A stretch of 64,000 bases of DNA from Ornithodoros turicata. Lineage: Eukaryota > Arthropoda > Arachnida > Ixodida > Argasidae. The position numbers and the translations under genes are program-made. Position 1 is the first letter of the stretch. Each line of letters starts with the position of its first letter. Below the pieces are notes generated by a model, which had not been told where the DNA came from, did not search any database, and saw only the letters and a list, made by a program, of their open reading frames with translations. The stretch lies in the NCBI RefSeq assembly GCF_037126465.1, contig NC_088201.1, positions 65,246,879-65,310,878 of the forward strand, written 5' to 3'. Below are positions 12,201 through 24,200 of this stretch, in pieces.

Positions 12201-15200
12201 CTTTCCATCTCGATCCCTCCAAACAGCTCGTGTGTGTTGTCCCCAGTGTTCTTCCATGCGATACAGCGATTCGATGACCTGGGAACAATGTAAGCGCGCA
12301 CTTTACATGACCTGACTCATAATGCAGGGGTTTCAGAGGGATTACATGTACGGGTATGTACAGAATAAGTAATTTTGGCACTGCTTTCAGGGGCTGTACC
12401 TTTTCAAGATTGCTTTAGTTTTTGGATGGATGATGAACTTTTGTAGCACAAACACTTGGCAGGATTAGTATAGACCATTACGCAAAGAATCTGAATGCTT
12501 AAGGACATCTCATCATGCCTCTCCATACCACGCTTCTCCATAATAATGAGTCTGTGCAGTCAGGTCTGCACTTAAGGAAGTACGTATACCTATAGGGCCT
12601 TGTGTTTTCGGGTTTTATGCTGTTTGAAAATCGGGGTAAAAATTGGGTGCTAGTTCAGGAGCCGTAAAACAGGGCAAAGGTTGAAAAGCAGATTTTTGGG
12701 TGGAAAATAAAAAGAGAGCACTTTCTGCATTAACGCAACATGCCGAATAGCCGTGCTGAATGTGCAGTGCTGAGCGTTCTTCAGTGCTCATATTGGTGAC
12801 TGAATTGGCACTTTGCCAAGTGACTTGTTGGGGTTTTTCAGGTTTTGCCTTGGCTGACAATGATGCGAATCGGGGGCTAAAAATGGGTTTTACCAGGCTT
12901 AACCCTAAAACTCCAGGCCCAGGTCTGACCTCACAAGGGAACTTGCAGAGCAGCAAGACGCTCTCCATGTCTCTGTGTACACATTGCACACTGGCATGAT
13001 CAACAGAGCATAACTTTTTCAATAAAGGAACGTAATCCCTCTTCTTTTGCTGATATACCTACTGGATTAACTTTAAACAAACAATACGTATCTCACAAAC
13101 ACATTCAGAAGTTCAAATTTATATGAGATCTATATCTCTGTTCGCATTTGAAGCAATAAAAAGTGAATAGACAAAGTACCAAAACGCAGTCAAGTCCACG
13201 AAGGAGGTAGTCAGAAGAAAATTCAAACGGTTAGGACCATTTAGTTTTAATGGCGAGCTTCCGTGCAGGAATAGAAAGTACACAATAGAAAGTGCACAGA
13301 AAAGACATAAGGCTGAGTTCATCTGGCTTACCGAGGTTGGAGTTAAATCGTTCCTTGCTTGTACAGCAACCAGATCACTGTCTAATCCTGACAGTCCGAC
13401 TATAGACTCTGTAGTATAAACGGGATTCAGCTCGAGCACATTTCCCGTGCGATCTTGCCTTGTGTGCTTCTTCAAGGTAAACTGAAATGGGAATAGATTA
13501 CTGGAACAGCAGCCGGGAAAGAAATCTAGAGAAAGAACGAATGAGAAGGAACAACGAGCAAATTCAAGGAAAACTAGCATCTGACCATCATTGTGAACAC
13601 CTGATGCCTCTTTAGGCTATTCCATTCATCAACTGCAGTCACACCTCGTAGTCACAGCACGGCTCAAGGGAAAGATGGGACGTGTATTTTGGAGTCAAAT
13701 CATATTCGGGATAAAAGTAACCAAACGACAAGTCACTCACCCCTCCTCTGTTGATGCCTTGGACTGGCAAAATGACAGCGTCTGTCGCCATGTCTCCTTG
13801 ACTCGACACCTGAAACACCATCACCTTAATGGCTGGTGCCATTTCCGGCGACAGAGGAACAGAGAATGTGGTGATGGTCTTGAGCATTCCTTTGGCTTTC
13901 ATCACTCCGGCTTGTAGCACTGTGCCTTTCGATAATACCTTAAAGGAAGAGCACAAACTTGGTAGATGCCTACATGCACATCTTATCCTATCCTCTCCTA
14001 TCAGAGTTTTCACTTAATGAATATCCTGCTCTAGTTGCAAAACGTAAATTGAAAAAATGAGAAAACCCCAGTACCAGGACTAAGAAAAGGACAAAGGACG
14101 AGACAAGGTCTTTCTTGTCTTGTCCCTCATCATTTTCTTAGTCCTGGCACTGGGCTTTTATTGCTTTTAACAATGTAATACCAACCAGCCCAGATTTTAT
14201 AACCTTGTTTAACCTGTAAACTTACGATGTAGTGGAAAGATCGCATATAGTAGTTTGACCTCACGTGGAATACAGCATACTCCCCAGCCTGGGTGAAGAA
14301 ACAACAGAAATGAGAGTATTAAAAATTAGCTCAGATGCATGGTAGTGTAGCACAAGGGCATACGTGTCCCATAGGATGCCATGATTATGTAACTATACTC
14401 ACCAAACCTGTAGACGTACTCGTTGAAATCTGGAGATATTTACGCTTTGGTGAATAATAGGCAACAGCTGTGGCTTCATTGTGAACTGTATCTTCACTAT
14501 CTTTATAAGTTGCCTACATAAAAATACCAGAATACTTAAATGAATGGATCAACCCTCGGTACATTTCTCAGCGCACCGCTGCGAGTGCAAATAAACAAAT
14601 ATTCTGGTCATGAAACTAAAGCTGTGTCAAACTGTGCAGATGCTGTATGCAAAACTCTAGTCAACAAAGCACATAATTTTTTAGGTGAACAAGGAAAGCG
14701 ACCCACATATGCATGCATATGGTTGAGGTTTCGGATTGATGAACATTACCAGGCATGTCACAGAGGTTAGTGAGTTATGGGTATGTACACGTTATTATTA
14801 GGGCCTGACTTTTTAGGGTTAAACCTGTATCCGCCCAATATTTACCCCCCGAACGAAATCTGCAAAATTCGGGTTTAACCCGAATCTACCCGAAAACAAC
14901 CAGGTCGCGTGGCACACTCATAAGTGTGTATTAAAATAAAGTTTGATAACATTGCTAAACATTAGTTCCATGTTAAGACAATTTTTTATTAAACAAAAAA
15001 AAAAAAATCACCCGAATTCCTGACGACAGAATATGCCGTAACGGGATTTAACCCGAATACACCCGAATTTTCACATGAAAAATATCACCCGATATTTACC
15101 CCCCGAATTTGGCCAAAAATAAAACCCGAAAAAGTCAGGCCCTAGTTATTATGTACGTAGTTAGGCAGTTGAACCTCTGTATAACAAAATTGAAAATGAC

Positions 15201-18200
15201 CACACTTTAATTCGTTAAATAGAATAATTCGTTAAACCAAATAAGTTCCGAAAAAATGACCCAAGCGCCAACCCACGCGCCCCATTCTACGCTATGCTGT
15301 CATAAGATTAGCGTAAAAACACGGAACGCCCGCTTATTATTGAGTGTCGCGGAAATTTCAATGAGTACAAACGTCACTGCTGTACTTGCCGTTCAGGAGC
15401 ATACAAAAAAAAGTAATTCTTGCATGAATCGTACTTTCCGACGTGGCAAGCACAGGATGTTCGTAAGTCGTGGATAGCAACGCCATTTTCCTTTTCGGCC
15501 ATGGACACGACATTGATTATCGCAAGTTCCTCATCAACTGACAAAACCTTCACTTTTTGGACCGCACTAATCAAAAAGCACCACTGGAAAACAAATTCGG
15601 AAAACTAATGTAACAGGGGAGCGATTGTGCAGTTCCCACAGCAAAAGCACATGGCAGAAGTGATGAATGCCCGATCCGCTAATTATGTAATTTCACGTGA
15701 CAACGCCAATAACCAATGAGAACGTATTGTCATGTTGAAGTTGCTCCTTGCCTCCCCTGTGGCCGGGACTCATCCTCTCTTCTGCACATGGGGAGAGACA
15801 CGTGTGACGGTGCAAAGAGGGGGTTTTCGGGTATTTGCTGCTTACGGGCTTCATTAAATAGAGCGTGTCTAATGAAAGCACTTCGTTAAATCGAGTGAAG
15901 AAATGCATTGGCGTCTACGGGGAAATGTACGTGCAACTGAAATAATACGTTAAATAGAGGATTTCGTTAAATCTGCATTTGTTATGTGGAGGTTCAACTG
16001 TAAAACGCAACTACATCTGTCTCCCTTAAGGTAGCTGTGGTTGCACACAAAGGTTATTGCACTGAACTTCACATGCAGCATGCAGTGGAATACATGTGTT
16101 AGTGTCTCATATTAGTGCCTCAAATGTGTAGTTCATAAGTATGTTTGAAGTGCACCTGCTGAAGCTGTCATGGAAACAGCGCTTTCCTTTGTGGGCTTCG
16201 CCAAAGTGGAATAAAGGCATTGCATACCCTAATGAGTATCTTTTCAGAGTCCTCCGGGGGATCAACATTGAGCACCAGTAGTCCCTTTTCATCTGGCTGA
16301 TGCGAGTATTCCAAGAAGTCATAGCGTCCCCCTCGGAATGTCTGTGCTGATAGTCTAATGGTCATGTTGGACGTTGCCAGACGTTCCTCGGACAGTCTCA
16401 CCAGGTCGTGGTATGTTACTGCAACCTAAAGAAGAAAAAAAGAGTTCACACAGAAAAAAAAAAAAAGTCAAGGATGTCACACAAATTGATTGAATTGAAG
16501 TTGTCTGGTGCATCATATTGTTTAGAAGGAATCTTACTATATCTGCAGAATCCTTCACATGTTTGATGGTATGTGGTCAGAACTGTTCAGTGCTGAACTC
16601 AGACTCACATTATAGAAGTTTCCACATGAAGTGTAGAGCACTTAAGTAATAATCAACTGGTGTAACTGGGCACAAAATTTAATACAGCTGGCAACATTAG
16701 CGCACATATCTCAAGTTATATCGGAGGGAATTGTCATCGCGCTGGTCTTCAACTAAAGTTGACCTTAATACCGCTATCTACATAGCACTAGTTTCTACTA
16801 CGTTTCCAGCATGAAACCATCCGGTACAAGTGCGGTCATGCTGTAGCATTTTCGCAGACAACAGTAGCGTAGCCAGAAAGATATTTCGGAAGGGGTTCTA
16901 TGGGAACTACACATGGGGGAGAGGATTTCACCCTCTTTTCTAATCCAAATGCACTGCCAAAGGTACGATTTCAGGTTGGGGGGGTTGAACCCCCAAAAAC
17001 CCCATCTGGCTACGCCACTGGTAGGCGATGTAACGCGAGATCGACGGCGGGACCAGTACAGAACTTTCGGGTTTTTGCATAATCCCTTTGACCCGATTGG
17101 ACGTTTCGCTGACGCTCTTTCTGACACTGTTTCTAGTGGTAAGCCATATGGAACGATTTTTGGAGATGATCGTTGCCCACCGACATTGCACCGAGCGCGA
17201 CGAGGTGGCTTGTCGTGTTACGAACTACAAGCCGCGACAACACCGCGATGTCGCACACAGAAAACCCAAATGTGCAAGTCGTATGCCTGCTAACACAAAG
17301 TTGATAAACATGTACAAAACAATTACTAAATATAATTACATGTGGCGTACACCCTGCATTAGAAAAGCATACCTCGTACTGACGGGAAGTAGGGTTGTAT
17401 TCAATACTGACAAAAGAAGCAAGAAGCATGTCTGTAGGTGTGCACCCTAAAGTCACTAAAGGAGCATTGCTTATTTAGTAACGCTTATATTTAGTGACTC
17501 TAGTTGCACGCCGGCCACTTCGGATTCTCTTTCGTTTCACACAGTTCCTGTGTATTCTGTGGTCATCTTCATCATTGCTTTTCGTTTTTATAATTGTTTT
17601 ATTATTTCATTCTTTCATTTTTTATTTGTGTAATCTCTACTGGAGATGTCCCAAAGTGGTGCACGTGCGTGCACTTCCTCAATAATGCATTCAGTAATGT
17701 TGGCCGACATTGCTTTGCACGACACCATGCACTACCTTTTCAAAAGAACCACATTGGTATAGCGGCACTGCCGATATGACCTGATTAGTGATTTGTAAAG
17801 TCACTGGATATAGTCACTATACGCAGGGTGTTTTTTTTTAATCAGGACATATTTTTTATAAAAAGGCTATTAGAGCAACGTGAATTTCGTTTTCGCAGGT
17901 GGGTTATACGGCCAGGCAGACATACTGTAGGACAGCATATACAACTACTGGATGACTAATTAGCTAAAATTCATTAATAAACCTATTAATTAGATGTTTT
18001 CTGGGATATGGGGGATAGCAGAATTGGAGCCAGTCATTATTCACATCCACCATCCTTATTAAACACCCTGTGAAGCGAACATACTTTGAGATGAGCCGAA
18101 ACTAGAACTACGTGCTTTTCGAGTGCAGAAACAACGCGATCTTCACCTTATCTGAGTCGGAAAGCGGTCTATCTAGCCAACAGATTACCGCCTATTCCAG

Positions 18201-21200
18201 TAAGCTCCATCACTCCAAAGCACATGACCCTCTCACGCGGATTGCCTGTCACTCTTTCTGCGCTCGAGCAGTGCGTAGTTCTGGTTTTGGCAGTTGCATA
18301 GTGAAATTTGGCAATTTATAACTCGAAGTATGTTCGCTTCTCAGGGTGTTTAATAAGGACAATGGATTTGAATAATGCTGGCTCCAATTCTGCTATCTCG
18401 CATTTCCCCAGAACACATCTAATTAATAAGTCAATTATTGAATTTTAGCTAATTAGTCGTCCAGTAGTTTCATACGCTCTCCTACATGATGTCCTCCTGG
18501 CCGTATAACCCACCCGCGAAAACGAAATTCACGTTGCTCTATAGCCTTTTTATAAAATATATGTCCTGATTAAAAAAAAAAACACCCTGATAGTCACTAC
18601 ATCCAGTGTCTTTCGTGCTTTGCGTTCTGGTTTCCGGTGTCGCACCGGACGACCGCGCCACCCAAATCTGGCAGAGGCGCAGGCGGTCGCTTGCGACGTC
18701 GCGGAGGGGAAGAAAGGGAGCGGCGTCACTGGTCCTTCGCGCGACAAGAGATGCGTCGCGCGACGCGAAAACCGCGCTGGTTCTCGCTGTATGTGGTTTT
18801 TGATGCCGGCGCTGCTGATAAGGCGAACGTCTTCGTCGCGGCATTCTCGATTGCCTACGATGCAATCATCGTCTGCACCTAGCACATTTCCGCAATGCAT
18901 TTTTCTCACCTCCTTCGCCTTTATAACCCGTGTTTAGAAATAAAGTGTTTGAACGCATTTCAAGTTTGCAGCAAAGAAGTACGCGCACGTGCGCCCTGGC
19001 GCGTCTGCGAGTACGCTGCGTTAGCGCGACCACGTGCTCAGTCATGTTCAGATCTAGAGCCTCCAGCTTTCGGGAAAGCTTTGTTACGCATTTCGGTCCG
19101 AAAGAGCAAGCTCAGGCCGAAATGCGTAACAAAAATGGAGCCGTTCTTTTAAAGGTACTGTAAAGCAGTAGAGCTGCTTCCCAGAAAATTTATCGGTTCG
19201 ATACCTTAAACCCTCAGTACTTCTTATGTCACAATTTTCGTCCAAACTGCCCTCATAATTTTTTAATAGAAAATTAAAATTACGGGCAACACTGCGTCGA
19301 AGTCACCACCAACTGGCACGGCTCGTCAAGTACCGCGGCAAAACGACAGTGCATGCGCATAACACTGTGTCTAAAACAAAAGAAGTCGACTACATAGCCA
19401 TCATAAGCAGCAAGCCAGGATGGATGGATTGTTGGTGCATCCCTGGTGGGCCTCTTTGAAACGAGGGTCCAGCAAAAACAGCGTGTCGGGAACATCGATC
19501 ACTGTTGCTTGACAAATTGGGGATTATTTCCTACCAGAAGTCGCCGCGAGCCGTTTTACTAGCAAATTAAAAATATTTAGCGTTCCTTGCCACATGTAGA
19601 ACTCGTTGTGCTGGGTTTACAAGTAACAAGCTGTTAACTACGCCGCCATCATAGCCTGTCTGACAAGAGAGAAACTGATGTTTTGAGGCTGGAACAACGT
19701 AGAAGGGGCAGATACAACAAAGCCTCAAATTGCCTAAGAAATCAACGATGAAATATTTCATATTTCATTTCATAGCCTGTCTGTCTGCTGCTTTGTGATA
19801 CCTTTAATAAACCGTCCGAAATATTGGAAGCAGAAATACGTTGGCTCTATGGAGCGGTTTTCGATGCGAAGAGTTTTGTTCGAAAAATAAAAAGTCATAA
19901 TGTTTGGAGTCCGAAAAATCGGTCTCGTTTTGTAAATTAAATTTGGGAATTGTTCGCAGAGAAGCAGTGTGTGAGTCTAGACGTATTGTGCATCACACAC
20001 ACAACTGCCCGTTCACAGCACACTGTAAGGCATTTCACTTGGAAGCCAGTCTTTACGACAGTCACGTTTTTCCATAGTAAAAAATGTTAAAAGGTGCAAA
20101 CGCGATAAATCTTACCCTTATTGTGAACTTCATTCCTGGCTTGAACACCAGGGGCTTGACACCAAGGATTTTGAGGCTGAGCGTCGAGTTGACAACCCTC
20201 GCTCGCGCGTAGCCGTCTACTACGACGTCAAGAAACCTTTCGCCCACAGAAGCGTAGACCTCAATTTCGCACTGGCGAAGAGAATAAGGCTCTGCCAACC
20301 GTCGCAGTTCTTCCATCGGGAACTTAAACTGATAGCCCATACGAAACTACAGGAAGAGAAAGACACGCAAATGTTACGGACACGGTTGCTCGGCGTCTTA
20401 AAGGGAGGCTTCGCAAGGATTCGAAAAAAATTAGATGAGCATCATACCGAACACAGACCGCCCCCTTGATACCGAGTACAACATTCCCATTCCCTTTACG
20501 CGAGTAATTAATCCGTAAATAATGACAATACCAAACCGAAACCGAAATGCAAAGCGCACAGCGGTTCGCCCGGAGGAACTTACTCTGACGTCACCCAGCA
20601 TTGTCGTCTGCTACGAAGCTTGCATTCTTCCATGCCGGATTACGCCACCAGTGTTGCTTTCAGTGCCGTCTTGCTTCACATAGGCCGAAGCGCTCACTTC
20701 GTAATAATTCGTTTGAAGAAAATCTGCGCACTTTTGAACGCGATATTTCGTATGTATGTCGTGACATCCCAAGGGTTACTGCTATGCCACAATCTTTGTG
20801 GTGATTTTGTTGCGGAGTCCCACTTTAAGGTACCATAGATTTTACAAAAGTCGCTGCGTAGAAATGCACTGCATAGCAGAAGGACTACATCATGCCGCCC
20901 AAATGTCGCATTACAGTTACTATACGTCTTATTCCGTCTAAATGGCTCGTAGCGCGCAATTTCCCAATCTCGTCAATTGATTTCAGAGACCGTTCTTCTA
21001 TTGGGACAACAGAAGAACAGACTCTTGAACCTTTCTTCACCGAATCGATGGATGGATTTTCCACCTTTTGATTAGGTGAGTCAATACGCAAGTCATACGA
21101 GTCAAATGACGATGTTATTGTGATGGCATATTCGTGAAATGGGAAAAGGATGTCTTGCAAGATTTGCACTTCCATGAAGTGACATCTAACGTGTCTCGAA

Positions 21201-24200
21201 ACCCTGCCTCTTCTGTCATGCTGTCCATCGAGAGCCAGATATTTTCGCTGTGCAGTGTATTGTCACAAAAACAGCCGGAGAAAGCAACCGCGGACGGCCG
21301 ACAGATCCCCGCGTGATGTCGAAAAGTCCTCGTGCCTTTCTTCTTTGTTTCTTTCTTCTCAGCTTACGCTCTTCATATACACCGTTTTCCCGTGGACGCC
21401 GCCATATTGAAAGCACAGCGCAGTCTAGCCGGGGGAGCATGTTGAAAACTGTTTACCGCACATGCCAGAGAGAAGGAAAGCACACGTGTCGTATGCTTCC
21501 TCCATGGTATTGCTTTCCTCCTTGCTGGAATGTGCTGGGTGCGAAAGCGTTGGGGGGGGGGGGGGGGGGGGGCGAGGCTGGCTTATTCGTTGCAGAACAC
21601 GCCGCAGAAAAAAAAAAAGAAAAAAGAATAAGGGGGGGGGGTCACCTCAGTGCTCCTTTAGGGGGATTTTTGTGTCCTCTACCCTTATTTACGATTCCAA
21701 AGGAACGCACTTTTAGGTTTTCAAAAACAAGGAACCTGCAGTACAACGCGGTCATTTCCAGCCACCGTTTTGTACTTGGATATATACAGGGTGTCTCAGT
21801 TAAATCCCCGGGCTAAATAATTCGCGAACAGGTGCACCAATCGACGAACTTTCTTTTTTACAAGTATCTGTCCGATACCACCTACAAGCTGTGCACCGTG
21901 TGAATGAGTGGGAGGCGCTCATTATTTAAATAAAAATTCAAATGAGTTTCGTAAAAAAAAGAAAGAAACATAACTTCAAAAGCAGGGCGCTGTCGGCATT
22001 AAAATGGTCAAATGGGTACTACTTCCCTTGGATAAATAGCATTGACTCCATAATGTTTGGACAAGTAGATTTATAATACGATTATTTTATCACGTTAGGT
22101 GAAGCACCCTGTACGTCATCAGAATGAAAACACTGCCAGCTGAACGTGATCGTAATGCAGATCAAAAGACAGAAAAGTTCGCTTTTGCCGGGAGGCAGGG
22201 TTTTTGCATCATGGAACACTTGAATCGGAATGACACAGTTTGTTGGGCGTATTGAAGCTCCTCCCGTAATATCCTACATCTCGTACAGTCCTTAGGAAGA
22301 AAAAAAAGACTTTCTCACCCTATTCACGTAGTCGACGAGGTACTTGTCAAAGACTCGAACGTCGTCCGACTGATCCTGGATTAAGATAGGTCTCACAAAC
22401 ACTTTGATGGTGGCATTGCCGAAGACAGGTGCCACAGTAGTGTAATTCGCGGACACGTCCCCTTCCAAATATTCATCCGTGTCCACAATAAAAGGCGGCA
22501 CGGATACGTAGACGTCGTACCGTTCGGTGTACCAGCGCTCCAGGAGGATCTTCTTCTCTTCCACCTGGCTGAGCGCCACCACTTTGATGGTCCACCAACC
22601 CACGGCGAAATGGTACGGCAGATCAAAGCTCAGCCGAAGGAATCCTACGCGCAAAAGAAATCTCAACTGTCTCCAATGAGCTGATTATAAATGACACACA
22701 ACAACGCCCAGGCTGAATGCTGAGAAGTAAGGTGGCCTAGGATACCTTAGCCTGCCAACAGATATACCTTCTTTTATCGCTGACACTATGTTGATAATTT
22801 CCACTGCCTTGTGTACAGTTCCGCGCAAGAACATTGCAAGTCTATCACCGCGCATAGAAATGGAACGTGCGTGCCAATGACGCGTCTTACAGCTTTCCAG
22901 AGGACACTTCCTCCACTTACCTAAGTACGGATACTGCGATACCCATCGCTTCATAACTATGCCCCGAGAGTCCTGCGAGACAAAGAGAAGGTCTTGGTGA
23001 TCTGCAACTTAAAAAAAAGCAAAAAAAGAAAGTAGAAGAAAAAATCACACGAACCGTTAAGTAAATGTCCACAGGATCAGTGTAGGGCTTCAGCTCCGTT
23101 GTTAGCAGAATCACTCGAAATTTGACTGCAAATGCGTCATACCACATGTTGGTGTGATGTCAGTGAAGTTTTTGAAGTGCCACTAACAGACTAAAAATAT
23201 ATTCATTTTATTTTGTATTATAAATTAAGCTCGTCAAAGACTTGTCCGCAAAATATGAATCCCGTCGGTGAACAATACGGGCTTCTACGTATTTTCGAGA
23301 GAACCCACAAAACTTCATAGTTCCGGATTCTCCAAGAGTAGGTAACGTCACCGGGAGCTCTGGCGTCCGTCTCCCAGCAACATGGTGCGCCTCCGCTGTC
23401 CACCCCACGTTGGAAGACTGCCAGTAGGTGGAGTGAGGAGATGGAAACCGAACCTCAAGGAGCAATGTTGCCAGACGCATGGTAGGTTGCACACCATATG
23501 ACGTCACACTTCTTAAAACTGTCGGCCCATGACGCATACTAAGCCCCCCTTGTCCCCCACCCCCTGCTGTCCTCTCTCCATCTGTCCAGATCTGTATGCC
23601 GCTCATAGCCACAGTTGCTTCGGGCGCTAACACGGAATAAAAAAAAAACTTCTCAAAACTAGAAAATAATTTTATATTTCCGCCTCACGTAAGTAAACAA
23701 TATTTTGAGAGAAAATACAGTGCGAGACACCTGGGTTGCAATGACACAAATTCGGTAGGATTTTAAAGACATGAGATTGAGTCCGTAGTGGCATTTTAAA
23801 GGATTCGTTCGTCTGCACTCTCATGCACGAGGAAATAGGAAAGAGGAGAGGTGGAAAAGAGCTTGACATGTACACTTACTAGACTGTTCGAAGTTGAAGA
23901 CGAGTTGGTTCGTCTGGATGAGTATGGTAAGGAACTGCGGCTGGAAGAAGACTGGACGTTCGTCGGTGAACACTGTGCTTCCAAGCACGTCATTGGCGTT
24001 GCCATCGAAGCGTAACTTGTAGTCACCTGGTTTGGCACTCTGAGGGACCTAGACGCAAAATGGCAAGTGATGGGAAAAGTGCCTAATGGTTATACCCATG
24101 GCAAAGTACAGAGCACCTAGCGGGGGGTGGACTTGACCTATTGTAGGCAGTACAGGGTGTTTACGTAACAGGGTGTAACGCGTGTATAGACCTCTCCCTG

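Noticed and set aside
12615..13022. 135-codon minus ORF between Mcr exons 12 and 11
   Set aside because: Exons 11 and 12 join directly in phase 0. The frame has no family motif and looks like a transposon interior.
16862..17020. 8-bp target duplication for this MITE
   Set aside because: Flanking octamers agree at only 5 of 8 positions, not better than chance plus decay.
21250..21816. 188-codon plus-strand ORF, the longest on that strand in the left half
   Set aside because: Made open by poly(G), poly(A) and purine tracts. No motif, and it lies antisense in an Mcr intron and runs into a foldback end.
23208..23633. 141-codon minus ORF between Mcr exons 3 and 2
   Set aside because: Overlaps a SINE 3' end, lacks macroglobulin motifs, and the flanking exons already join in phase without it.
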